Shown: positions 8,291 to 15,468 of the stretch, in pieces
Layout of the letters: each line of letters begins with the position of its first letter
Position numbering within the stretch: position 1 is the stretch's first letter
Assembly (NCBI RefSeq): GCF_000718135.1
Contig: NZ_JOEM01000007.1
Coordinates: 372,001 to 436,000, forward strand
Reading direction: 5' to 3'
From: Streptomyces cyaneofuscatus
GTDB lineage: Bacteria; Actinomycetota; Actinomycetes; Streptomycetales; Streptomycetaceae
Length of the DNA: 64,000 nucleotides
Made by a program: the position numbers and the translations under genes
The notes under the pieces: generated by a model
The model's database searches: none
What the model was told of the DNA's origin: nothing
Seen by the model: only the letters and a program-made list of their open reading frames with translations

Positions 8291-9181
8291 GTGGCAGGTC
8301 GAGGTGAGTTGACGGATGCGGCATGGAGGCGGATAGAGCCCCTTTTGCCTCAGGTGGACGGACGGGGCCGTCCGTGGCGTGATCACCGGCAGGTGGTCAA
8401 CGGGGTGCTGTGGCGGCTGCGGACCGGGGCTCCGTGGCGGGATCTTCCCGACCGGTTCGGGCCGTGGCAGACCGTCTACGAGCGGTTCGCCCGCTGGGAG
8501 GCGGACGGCACCTGGGCACGGTTGCTGGAGCACGTTCAGGTCCGCGATGACGCAGTGGGCCGGGTGGAATGGACCGTCTCCGTCGACTCCACCATCAACC
8601 GAGCCCACCAGCACGCAGTCGGCGCCCGAAAAAGGGGGGATGTGAACGGGGACGAACTGGAAGATCCGGGCCGCTCGCAGGCGCGCCAGGCCCTCGGCCG
8701 CTCCCGAGGCGGACCGACCACCAAAGTCCATCTCGCCGTCGATGGCCGGGGCCTGCCCCTGTCGATTGTGCTCACGCCCGGCAACGTCAACGACGCGACG
8801 GCGTTCGGCCAGGTCCTCGACGGCATCCGCACCCCGCGCCTCGGCACGGGCCTCCCGCGCACGACACCGGACCGTGTGCTGGGTGACAAGGCGTATTCCA
8901 GCAGGGCCATCCGCCATCTGCTGAGGCGCCGGGGCATCGCTGCCACGATCCCCGAGCATCGCGACCAGGCGGCGAACCGCCACCGACGCGGAGCCCTCGG
9001 CGGCCGGCCGCCGACCTTCGACAAGGTCACCTACCGCGACCGCAACGTCGTCGAACGATGCTTCACCCGCCTCAAGCAGTTCCGCGCGATCGCGACCCGG
9101 TTGGACAAGCTCGGCGACCGCTACCGTGCCGGAGTTGTCCTGGCTTCCTTGATCCTCTGGCTCCGCGAGTCCACGGGGTAG
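8291..9181 (+). CDS. IS5-family transposase (intact)
   Basis: A 296-residue DDE transposase. The N-terminal DUF4096-like part is ELTDAAWRRIEPLLPQ to GAPWRDLPDRFGPWQTVYER. The catalytic core follows with VDSTINRAHQH (first Asp), GDKAYSSRAIRHLLRRRG (second Asp) and RNVVERCFTRLKQFR (Glu), so the triad is complete. GTG 8291 is taken as start; no good ribosome site is visible, which is common for transposases. The stop is 5 bp before the right inverted repeat. It belongs with IS5-group elements that duplicate CTAG or TA at the target, as seen here. It probably mobilises the element with its methyltransferase. Confidence 0.9.
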   Translation: MAGRGELTDAAWRRIEPLLPQVDGRGRPWRDHRQVVNGVLWRLRTGAPWRDLPDRFGPWQTVYERFARWEADGTWARLLEHVQVRDDAVGRVEWTVSVDSTINRAHQHAVGARKRGDVNGDELEDPGRSQARQALGRSRGGPTTKVHLAVDGRGLPLSIVLTPGNVNDATAFGQVLDGIRTPRLGTGLPRTTPDRVLGDKAYSSRAIRHLLRRRGIAATIPEHRDQAANRHRRGALGGRPPTFDKVTYRDRNVVERCFTRLKQFRAIATRLDKLGDRYRAGVVLASLILWLRESTG

Positions 9182-10047
9182 TCATTTGTCAGACACCCCC
9201 TAGGGCACCGTCGCCGACCGCGAGGACCGGGGCGCGCATGCCCCGGCGGGCGCAGTCGCGCATCAGGTCCGCCCAGGACTCGCCGGATTCGCGGTAGCCG
9301 TCCTTGAGGGCGACCAGTTCCTTGGAGCCGTCGGCGCGCACCCCGATGAGCGCCAGGACGCAGGCTTTGGCTTCCTCCAGGCGGATGTTGAGGTGGATGC
9401 CGCCGGCCCACGCGTACACGTGGTCGACCTCGGCGAGGCCGCGGTCCATGAAGGCGGCGTGGTCGGCCTGCCACTGCTGGGTCAGCCGGGTGACCGTCGC
9501 CGGGGAGAGACCGGCGGAGGAGCCGAGGAACTACTCAAGTGCGGGCACGAAGTCGCCGGAGGACAGGCCGTGCAGGTAGAGCAGGGGCAGCACCTCGCTG
9601 ATCTTCGGCGACTTGCGGCACCACGGCGGCAGGATCTCGGAGGAGAACCGCTTGCGCTCGCCGGTGGCCTAACGCGCTTGTCGTTCACCCGCGGCGCCTT
9701 CACCTCGACCGCTCCGGCCGCGGTGGTGACCTGCCGGGGCTGGTGGCAGCCGTTGCGGACCACCTGGCGGCGCCCTTTGTCGTCGCGCTCATCGGCCAAC
9801 GCGGCGATATATGCGTTGACTTCGGCCTCCAGCACGGCGGCCGGCATCTGCCGTGCGCCTTCCCGGACAATCTCATCAAGCAGCGAACCGCTGCTTGGCG
9901 TGGTGCTGTCCTCGTTGACTACCGTAAGCATGGGCGTGCCTTCCCGGCCGACGCGGCGACGTCGGCCTTGCTCGATGACCTATCGATCGATCCATCGGGA
10001 AGGTCCGCCTCCTTCCGTCAGGGCTGATCCACAGGTATTGAGCATTG

Positions 10048-10345
10048 CTCTCCTCAAAGCGACCTTGTCCTCTGCACGGCCGACGGCGTTGCCGCCCGCC
10101 GCGTCACCGGACACCTCGCCCGCCGCGCAGGAATCCCCGCTGTCATGGCCTGCGTCCTGCAGGACGGTGCCCTGGGAGAAATCCTTCGGCCGAGACCCTG
10201 GCCCCAGCACGGATGCCTCACCTGCAGGCGCCAGACACTCGCCGAGCGCGGCGGCATCGACCCCGAACCCGCTCTCGACGCCGGATACGGAATGGGCACA
10301 CGACACAGACCGGTGACCGCGCGTCATCACCGGCGACCTTCGAAC
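10048..10345 (+). pseudogene. ThiF/E1-like adenylyltransferase, C-terminal fragment
   Basis: The frame reads DLVLCTADGVAARRV, GHLARRAGIPAVMACVLQDG, then HGCLTCRRQTLAERGGID and PALDAGYGMGTRHRPVTA. This is the C-terminal half of a ThiF/HesA/E1-type fold: the D-x-T-x-D loop followed by a GCxxC zinc-type pair. The adenylation P-loop (GxGxxG) and the NLxR motif, which should lie upstream, are absent; the IS256 relic begins there. E1-like proteins activate the C-terminus of ubiquitin-like proteins. Directly downstream is a JAMM/JAB peptidase relic, the usual partner in bacterial ubiquitin-like conjugation operons. No start codon is present. Confidence 0.6.
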
Positions 10346-10347
10346 CG

Positions 10348-10758
10348 CCGACAGAACCAGGGAAACCGGAGGCATCCTGCCGGGACACCACGTCCACGAC
10401 ACCGTGACCGTCCAGCACGCCGGAACCCACGGCCCCGAAGCGGTTCAAACCTCCACCTGCTTCCTTCGCGACCGGGCTCACGCCCAGAACCTGGCCGACC
10501 ATGTCTACGCCCAGGACCACAGCGTCTGGATCGGCGAATGGCACACCCACCCCACCAGCCGCCCCGTCCCCAGCTCCCGCGACGCAGCCACTTACCACCA
10601 ACTCCTTGACGCCCCCGAAACTTGGCTTCCACAGGTTCATCGCCGTCATCGTCGGCCCGCGAGGACCGCACTGGGACATCACTGCCTGGACCTGCCTCAA
10701 CAACACGATCGCCCAGGTCTCCGTGCACGGCCTGCCGCATCAACCGCAGCATCGGTAA
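10348..10758 (+). pseudogene. JAMM/JAB (Mov34/MPN) metallopeptidase relic
   Basis: The first frame reads TRETGGILPGHHVHDTV, where ETGGILxG is the canonical start of prokaryotic JAB domains including the catalytic Glu. It then reads WIGEWHTHPTSRPVPSSRD, a complete HxHP(x)nSxxD zinc motif. After DAPE the frame changes by one base near 10618 and continues LGFHRFIAVIVGPRGPHWD to a TAA at 10756-10758. JAMM enzymes cleave ubiquitin-like proteins from targets or trim their precursors; with an E1 they occur in CBASS type II, Bil and related antiphage systems. The metal site is preserved, and the frameshift makes this a relic unless it is a sequencing error. Confidence 0.65.
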
Positions 10759-10820
10759 CGGCCGAACGGCAACGCGGCTTTCACAGCAGCCTCCACACCC
10801 CGCACCCCCGGAGAGCGACC

Positions 10821-11024
10821 ATGGAACCCCTGCCCGCGCCGAGCCCCACCAGCGTCAGAATCACCGGCGACCACTACCAGTGGCTCATCGCCTGGACCGG
10901 CCGCCTCACCCTCATGCGCGAGAACGCCATGCACACCGCCAACCCCGTCTGCGTCGAAGCCGACGACGCAGGCAACCTCGACGACGTCGTCCTGCGGCGC
11001 CGCACCCAGGCCTTCTCCCTATAG
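10821..11024 (+). CDS. Short ORF resembling the N-terminus of a defence nuclease (truncated)
   Basis: A 67-residue frame from ATG 10821 with GGAGAG 7 bp upstream: SVRITGDHYQWLIAWTGRLT, then VCVEADDAGNLDDVVLRRR. The order (GDxYQ helix, then VE-x-DDxGNxDDVVL) resembles the beginning of the PD-(D/E)xK nuclease part of DUF4297/Cap4-type effectors, in which a QVK motif should follow. The frame ends at TAG before that motif, so the protein is truncated and probably non-functional. It lies 63 bp after the JAB relic in the same direction, so it may be the effector gene of the same lost system. The similarity is judged by eye and is weak. Confidence 0.4.
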   Translation: MEPLPAPSPTSVRITGDHYQWLIAWTGRLTLMRENAMHTANPVCVEADDAGNLDDVVLRRRTQAFSL

Positions 11025-11468
11025 GCGGAGGCTTCCCCGTGGCCAGGAGCCCATCTGTAGCCGATCGGCACCGGAACTCGTCGGCGGGCACCAGCTGGAG
11101 CCAGTCGACGTGACACCTACCGGCTGTGGCTTCGGTGCGGTAGCTCGGCAGGCAGCCGGACGAGTTTGGCACTCAGCTTCCGCAGCGCTCACTCACGCTC
11201 CGGCAACTCCGTCTGGGGCCTCTCCCTCGGCATCCGGGCGACGAACGGCAACCAGCCCCTCACCTGACTGGTGGTCAGGAAAGTCAGCAAAAGGTCAGCA
11301 TCGATCCGATTGAACCTTGACGTACAAGCTTGAACACGAGACTCGACGTGCTTCCTCACCAGGACAGCAGACCCTCGATCCCAAGCACAGGACAGGACAC
11401 CTATCGAGGGTCCTGGCACGGCGCCCATCAATGGGAGAACGACCAACCCGACCACAGGTTCCCCCAGG
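11025..11468. other. Gene-free junction region
   Basis: No convincing coding frame. It contains the tandem GTCAGCA repeat (11282-11300) about 170 bp before the pirin stop. The frames on both strands look like decayed sequence. Confidence 0.5.
11282..11300. repeat. Tandem GTCAGCA repeat, right copy
   Basis: AGTCAGCAAAAGGTCAGCA matches 491-509 at 17 of 19 positions in direct orientation, 10.8 kb apart. The two copies bracket the accessory region. Confidence 0.5.
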
Positions 11469-12434
11469 TCAGCGCACTCGTCCACGTGGCTTCAACGGGG
11501 TCGTGGGCAGTTCCGGGGCGGATAGGCGGGCACCGTCGTAGCCCTGCACCTCGCCGAACCGCGAGCCCTCCTCCCAGTCGTTTCGCGCCTGTACGATCTC
11601 CTCACCGGATCGGGCGATGAAGTTCCGGAACATCACGATCTCCTCCTCGAACGGCTCGCCGCCCAGGAGCATCAGCCCGGCGTCGGAGAGGGCGCGCAGG
11701 GGCAGTTCCGTACGGCCGCAGCCGAGGTAGAGCATCGAGCCGGGCAGCACGGGTACGCCGTCGACCTCGGCCTCTCCCGACATCGACAGCACCGCGTACT
11801 CGAAGTCCGGGTCCAGTGGGAGGCGGGCCTCTGCGCCCTCGGCCAGGGTGAGGTCGGCGCCGACGATCGGGGTGTAGGCGGTGCCGGGTGAGGCCGCGCC
11901 GTCCAGTTCGCCGAGGATCACGGTGGCGGTGACGCCGGGGGCGGTCACGGTGGGGAGGTCGGTGTGGTGCTGGAAGTGCGGCTCCACGTGGCGGTGGGCG
12001 TCGGGAAGGGCCACCCAGAGCTGGGCGCCGTGGAGGAACCGGGCGTGCGACTTCGGGCTCTCCTCGGAGTGGCTGATGGCGCGGCCCGACGTCATGAGGC
12101 CCAGCTCACGGGGGCGCACCGTCTGCAGACTGCCCAGGCTGTCGCGGTGCAGGACCTCGCCGTCGTGGAGCCAGCTGACGGTCTGGAGCCCCATGTGCGG
12201 GTGGGGCGGCACCTGCATACCGGGCTCGTCCGCGATGTCGTCCGGCCCGTAGTGGTCGACGAACGCCCACGCGCCCACCATGCGGCGGCCCAGGTTGGGC
12301 AGCAGGCGGCGCACCTCGGTGGACTCGCCGAGCGGTACGCGGCGGGGGGTGAGGAGTTCACGGACCGGCTCGGCGACGACGAAGCCGCGCCCTCCGCAGA
12401 CGGAGGGAGTGGCCTGGCGATCGAGATTGCTCAT
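11469..12434 (-). CDS. Pirin family protein
   Basis: A 321-residue bicupin. The N-terminal cupin carries PHPHMGLQTVSWLHDGEVLH and MTSGRAISHSEES, supplying the usual His/His/Glu-type iron ligands; the C-terminal cupin ends GSMLYLGCGRTELPLRALSD. Pirins are cytosolic, iron-binding, and some act as quercetinases; the physiological substrate is unknown. ATG 12434 (MSNLDRQATP) fits the family; an upstream ATG at 12479 would add 15 residues of unlikely composition. It is divergent from the TPR gene. A frameshifted relic of a related gene lies at 276-455, and a repeat lies just beyond its 3' end. Confidence 0.9.
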   Translation of the reverse strand: MSNLDRQATPSVCGGRGFVVAEPVRELLTPRRVPLGESTEVRRLLPNLGRRMVGAWAFVDHYGPDDIADEPGMQVPPHPHMGLQTVSWLHDGEVLHRDSLGSLQTVRPRELGLMTSGRAISHSEESPKSHARFLHGAQLWVALPDAHRHVEPHFQHHTDLPTVTAPGVTATVILGELDGAASPGTAYTPIVGADLTLAEGAEARLPLDPDFEYAVLSMSGEAEVDGVPVLPGSMLYLGCGRTELPLRALSDAGLMLLGGEPFEEEIVMFRNFIARSGEEIVQARNDWEEGSRFGEVQGYDGARLSAPELPTTPLKPRGRVR

Positions 12435-12600
12435 GGCGCTCAACCTATTCCCGTACGAGCGTGGAGCGTCGGCACCCACGCCAAAGATTTAGTGGAATGT
12501 TCAACCAGTATGCGGTGTTGTCACGGCTGAACGGATGGCGGGACGGGAGCTCGGCGGCTCGGCCCCGGGCGGGTGGCCCGCACGATGACGAGGAGGACGC

Positions 12601-12954
12601 GTGAACGAGACCTACTACGAGTTCGGCACGGCCGCCGACCGGTGGGACCGGGCGCAGATGTTCTTCGAGGCCAAGGAGTACCTCACGGCCGCCCGGATCC
12701 TGGGCGGGCTCGTCGAGGAGGCGCCGGAGCAGGTCGCGCCGCGGCTGCTGCTGGCCCGGTCCTTCTACCACTCCGCCCGGCTCGGCCGGGCCGAGGAGGA
12801 GCTGCGGGCGGTCCTGGAGCTCGACCCGGTGGAGAGTTACGCGCGCCTCATGCTCGGCCGGACGCTGGAGCGCCAGGGGCGGCAGGCCGAGGCGGCGACG
12901 CAGCTGCGGATGGCCGCCGCGTTCGAGGGCGACTTCGGGCCGCGGGAGGGCTGA
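12601..12954 (+). CDS. Small tetratricopeptide-repeat protein
   Basis: A 117-residue helical protein with three TPR-like pairs: AQMFFEAKEYLTAARILGGL, LLLARSFYHSARLGRAEEEL, YARLMLGRTLERQGRQAEA. TPRs are protein-protein scaffolds; no enzymatic domain or signal peptide is present. The GTG start at 12601 has GAGGAGG 6 bp upstream. A 14-bp hairpin at 12973-13001 ends the transcript, so it is monocistronic. It is divergent from pirin, 166 bp apart. Partners are unknown. Confidence 0.85.
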   Translation: MNETYYEFGTAADRWDRAQMFFEAKEYLTAARILGGLVEEAPEQVAPRLLLARSFYHSARLGRAEEELRAVLELDPVESYARLMLGRTLERQGRQAEAATQLRMAAAFEGDFGPREG

Positions 12955-12972
12955 CTCCTACCCGTACGACAG

Positions 12973-13001
12973 CAGGGCCGCACCGGACCGGTGCGGCCCT
13001 G
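12973..13001 (+). terminator. Terminator of TPR gene
   Basis: CAGGGCCGCACCGG (12973-12986) and CCGGTGCGGCCCTG (12988-13001) are perfect 14-bp inverted arms, followed by TCCTCCTTT. Confidence 0.9.
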
Positions 13002-13063
13002 TCCTCCTTTACCAGCCGGTACGAGCAGCCGATAATGAGCTTTCCGGGACGAAGGGGCGGGGG

Positions 13064-13729
13064 ATGCGCAGATCCAGGGGTGCGGAGTTAGACCGGGCGC
13101 GGGTGGCCGCGCTCATCGCATCGGCGGCGGTGGCCGTGTCCAGCTGCTCCGGGGGCGGGCAGGAGGGGGCCGGGGGCCCGGGGAAGCCCGCCGCCCGCGC
13201 GCCGGGGGTGCACAGCTGGACCGGCAGCCCGTGCGAACTGCTGGCCGGCACGCCGCTCGCCCCGGGGTTCACCCTCGGCTCGACCACCGATTCCGCCGAC
13301 CCCGAGGCCCGGGAGGACATCGGCGAGAACGGCGCCCGGCCCCGCTACCGGCAGACGGGCTGCCTGGCCGATCTCACGGGCCCGGACGGGGCGTTGTGGA
13401 AGCTCAGCACGACCGCAGCCGTGTTCGAGGACGTCGGGCCCGCCCACCACGCGTACCGCGTCAAGGAAGACCTCGACCGGGCGCACGGGCGCGGGCCGCA
13501 GCGGGTGCACGACGCCGCGTACGCGAGACCGGCCGACGACCAGGGGCGTCCCGGCCGCACGCTCATCCTGTGGAACGGCGACCTCCTGCTCTCGGTGACC
13601 GCCTACGGCCCGTACGGGAGCAAGGAGGACGAGGTGCGCGACGACCTCGGGAGCATCGTCGAGAACACCGCCCGCCTCATGGAGGACGGGCTGCGCGATC
13701 GTGACGCCCCCTCCCCCACGGCATCCTGA
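13064..13729 (+). CDS. Putative lipoprotein
   Basis: A 221-residue protein with a lipoprotein signal: basic start (MRRSRGAELDRAR), hydrophobic stretch VAALIASAAVAVSSC, and Cys ~28 as lipobox, followed by a Gly-rich linker. The mature part begins SPCELLAGTPLAPGF and has two more Cys (SPCELL and RQTGCLADL) that may pair. It resembles DUF3558-type actinobacterial lipoproteins in size and in the early CELL motif, but the family call is tentative. It should be anchored on the outer face of the cytoplasmic membrane. Function unknown. It is convergent with the TetR gene. Confidence 0.7.
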   Translation: MRRSRGAELDRARVAALIASAAVAVSSCSGGGQEGAGGPGKPAARAPGVHSWTGSPCELLAGTPLAPGFTLGSTTDSADPEAREDIGENGARPRYRQTGCLADLTGPDGALWKLSTTAAVFEDVGPAHHAYRVKEDLDRAHGRGPQRVHDAAYARPADDQGRPGRTLILWNGDLLLSVTAYGPYGSKEDEVRDDLGSIVENTARLMEDGLRDRDAPSPTAS

Positions 13730-13778
13730 CGGGCGGGCGCTCCCAGTCCTCCGGGCCGGTGCCGGCGGGCGGGCGGTG

Positions 13779-14510
13779 TCAGCCCTCCGGGCCGGTGTTC
13801 GCCACCCGGTCGAGCCACTCCTTCATCAGCGCCGCCTCCGCGGTGCTGAGCCCCGACCCCTGCGCCTGGCGCAGCAGTGCGCTCAACCGGGCGGCAGCCG
13901 AGGGGACTTCGGCCTCCTCCCGCGCCCCCGTCCCCGGGTCCGGGGCGGGGTCGGGGTCCGGGGTGAGGATCGAGGCGTGTACGGCGTCCCGCACCCGGCG
14001 GGAGAGGCCGGGGTCGTCGAAGGTCGCGGGGCGGGCGACCAGCATCAGCGCCACCCCCACATTGGCCGACATGACCATCTGGGCGGCGAGCTCGGGCGCG
14101 ACCCGTATCCGGCCCTGGGCGGCGGCCCGTTCCAGGTCCCGGGTCAGGATGCGGTGCGACTCCAGCGCCGCGGCGGGCGGCGTCCGCATCGCCGGTGAGT
14201 TCATCAGGCGGTAGAGGTTCGGGTTGCGGACGGCGAACTCGACGTGGCTGTCCCAGCCGCGGCGCAGGTCCTCCACCGGGTCCGCGCTGGCCTCGCGCTC
14301 GCGTTTCGTCGCGAGATACTGCTCGAAGCCGTGGTCGACGACGGCCGACAGGAGGCCTTCCTTGTCCCCGAAGTGGCGGTAGAGGGCGGGGGCCCCGACC
14401 TGGGCCGCCTCGCACACGGCGCGCGTGGAGATGTCACCGTCGGGCGAGTCACCGACCAGTTGGGCGGCGACCTGGAGGATGCGGGTCCGTGTGCTCGTGG
14501 TGCTGCTCAT
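13779..14510 (-). CDS. TetR/AcrR-family regulator
   Basis: A 243-residue repressor. The N-terminal HTH reads TRTRILQVAAQLVGDS, then STRAVCEAAQVGAPALYRHF and GDKEGLLSAVVDHGF. The C-terminal ligand domain is not assignable to a ligand. It begins 32 bp after the stop of the SDR gene and is read in the same direction, so the two form an operon. The palindrome at 15365-15384 upstream of that operon is the likely operator and would give autoregulation. The ligand is probably the SDR substrate or product. Confidence 0.88.
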   Translation of the reverse strand: MSSTTSTRTRILQVAAQLVGDSPDGDISTRAVCEAAQVGAPALYRHFGDKEGLLSAVVDHGFEQYLATKREREASADPVEDLRRGWDSHVEFAVRNPNLYRLMNSPAMRTPPAAALESHRILTRDLERAAAQGRIRVAPELAAQMVMSANVGVALMLVARPATFDDPGLSRRVRDAVHASILTPDPDPAPDPGTGAREEAEVPSAAARLSALLRQAQGSGLSTAEAALMKEWLDRVANTGPEG

Positions 14511-14542
14511 CGGACGGACGCTATCAAGGCGGGGCCCGGCTC

Positions 14543-15307
14543 TCAGACGATGCCGCCGTTGGCACGCAGGACCTGGCCGTTGACCCAGCGGGCGGGACCG
14601 GCGAGGAAGGAGACCACCTCGGCTATGTCCTGCGGGGCCCCGAGGCGCTCCAGCGGCGGCTGGGCGGCCATCCGCGCGACGGTCTCCTCGTCCTTGCCGT
14701 CCAGGAAGAGGGCGGTGGCGGTCGGCCCGGGGGCGACGGCGTTGACCGTGACGTCCCGGCCGCGCAGCTCACGGGCGAGGATCAGGGTCATCGCCTCGAC
14801 GGCCCCCTTGGTGGCGGCGTAGGCGGTGTATCCGGGCAGGGCGAGCGCCAGCACGGAGCTGGAGAAGTTGATGACGGCCCCGCCGGCCCGGACCCGGCGC
14901 GCGGCCTGCTGGTCGACGACGAAGGTGCCGCGGATGTTGGTGCGGATCATCCGGTCGAGCGCGTCGAGGTCCAGCTCGGCCAGCGGCGCGAGAGCCATCA
15001 CGCCGGCGGCGTGCACGACCACGTCGACCCCTCCGTACGCCTCCTCCGCGGCGTCGAAGAGTCCGGCGACGGCCGTCTCGTCGGCGACATCCGCCTGGTG
15101 GGCGATCGCCTCGCCGCCCGCGGCGGTGATGGCGGCGACGGCCGCTTCCGCCTCGTCCTTGCTGCCCGCGTAGGTGACGACGACCGCGAGGCCGTCGGCG
15201 GCGAGCCGCTCGGCGCTCTCCCGGCCGATGCCCCGGGATCCTCCGGTGACCACGGCCACTCGGTGAGGGGTGTCGGTGGTGGGCACGGACTGGGTCTGTT
15301 CGGTCAT
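14543..15307 (-). CDS. Short-chain dehydrogenase/reductase
   Basis: A 254-residue classical SDR using NAD(P)H for carbonyl/alcohol interconversion. It shows the nucleotide motif VTGGSRGIGRESAERLA, the structural HAAGVM (in place of NNAG), the catalytic Ser in INFSSSVLAL and YAATK for Tyr-x-x-x-Lys, and the PGPTATALF segment. In common SDRs the second motif is NNAG; HAAG is a tolerated variant. It is first in an operon with the TetR gene and preceded by a perfect 6-8-6 palindrome. Substrate unknown. Confidence 0.9.
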   Translation of the reverse strand: MTEQTQSVPTTDTPHRVAVVTGGSRGIGRESAERLAADGLAVVVTYAGSKDEAEAAVAAITAAGGEAIAHQADVADETAVAGLFDAAEEAYGGVDVVVHAAGVMALAPLAELDLDALDRMIRTNIRGTFVVDQQAARRVRAGGAVINFSSSVLALALPGYTAYAATKGAVEAMTLILARELRGRDVTVNAVAPGPTATALFLDGKDEETVARMAAQPPLERLGAPQDIAEVVSFLAGPARWVNGQVLRANGGIV

Positions 15308-15364
15308 GACATCGCTCCTGGCGACAGGGGTCGCGGCGGTTCCGTGAAACCCGACAACATCAAC

Positions 15365-15384
15365 GCTAACATCGATACGTTAGC
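15365..15384. promoter_or_regulatory. Probable TetR operator of the SDR-tetR operon
   Basis: GCTAACATCGATACGTTAGC has 6-bp perfect arms around an 8-bp spacer, 58 bp upstream of the SDR start, in a locally AT-rich stretch that must include the promoter. Confidence 0.7.
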
Positions 15385-15420
15385 AACGCTACCCCCTCTC
15401 TGAAAACGGCCGGAAACGAT

Positions 15421-15451
15421 AGAACCCGCCGGTTGCACCCCGGCGGGTTCT
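15421..15451 (-). terminator. Terminator of cbtBA
   Basis: AGAACCCGCCGG (15421-15432) and CCGGCGGGTTCT (15440-15451) form a perfect 12-bp stem with a 7-nt loop, 18 bp beyond the cbtA stop on the minus strand. It may also serve the opposite strand. Confidence 0.85.
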
Positions 15452-15468
15452 GTACGGAGCGCGGGCGG

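Larger units (their letters stand above)
7534..9199 (+). mobile_element. IS5-family element with a methyltransferase passenger
   Basis: Both ends are exact: GGGGTGCCTGACAA (7534-7547) and the reverse complement of 9186-9199, GGGGTGTCTGACAA, differ at one base. CTAG at 7530-7533 and 9200-9203 is the target duplication, inside an IS256 transposase gene. The 1666-bp element contains a minus-strand methyltransferase (7625-8254) and a plus-strand transposase (8291-9181). The left end is unusual: TGACAATT at 7542-7549 is separated from GATCTTGTGGCAGG by about 730 bp of passenger DNA, bounded on both sides by CCGGTCTGAT (7550-7559 and 8271-8280) and by AATT. In the related end at 5451 the words TGACAA and GATCTTG are contiguous. 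Confidence 0.9.
7009..9931 (-). pseudogene. IS256-family transposase, split by an inserted IS and otherwise decayed
   Basis: The N-terminal part starts at ATG 9931 (SLLDEIVREGARQMPAAVLE, RRQVVRNGCHQPRQV, APRVNDKRV). The C-terminal part ends at 7009 (ETREQRCWVHRTANVLDSLP, HWIHLRTTNPIESTFATVR). Removing 7534-9199 and one CTAG copy rejoins GDGALGFWKAPAEVFPE in frame, which is exactly the expected family sequence. Independently, a small deletion after NDKRV shifts the frame near 9670, and a TAG interrupts the ALE-FLGSS region near 9530. It was therefore already dead, or died separately. IS256-type (mutator) transposases use a DDE triad; the pieces carrying the central D and the Glu are still readable. 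Confidence 0.9.

Noticed and set aside
11189..11485. 98-codon minus-strand frame next to pirin as a possible integrase remnant
   Set aside because: No catalytic residues or recognisable recombinase block could be seen.
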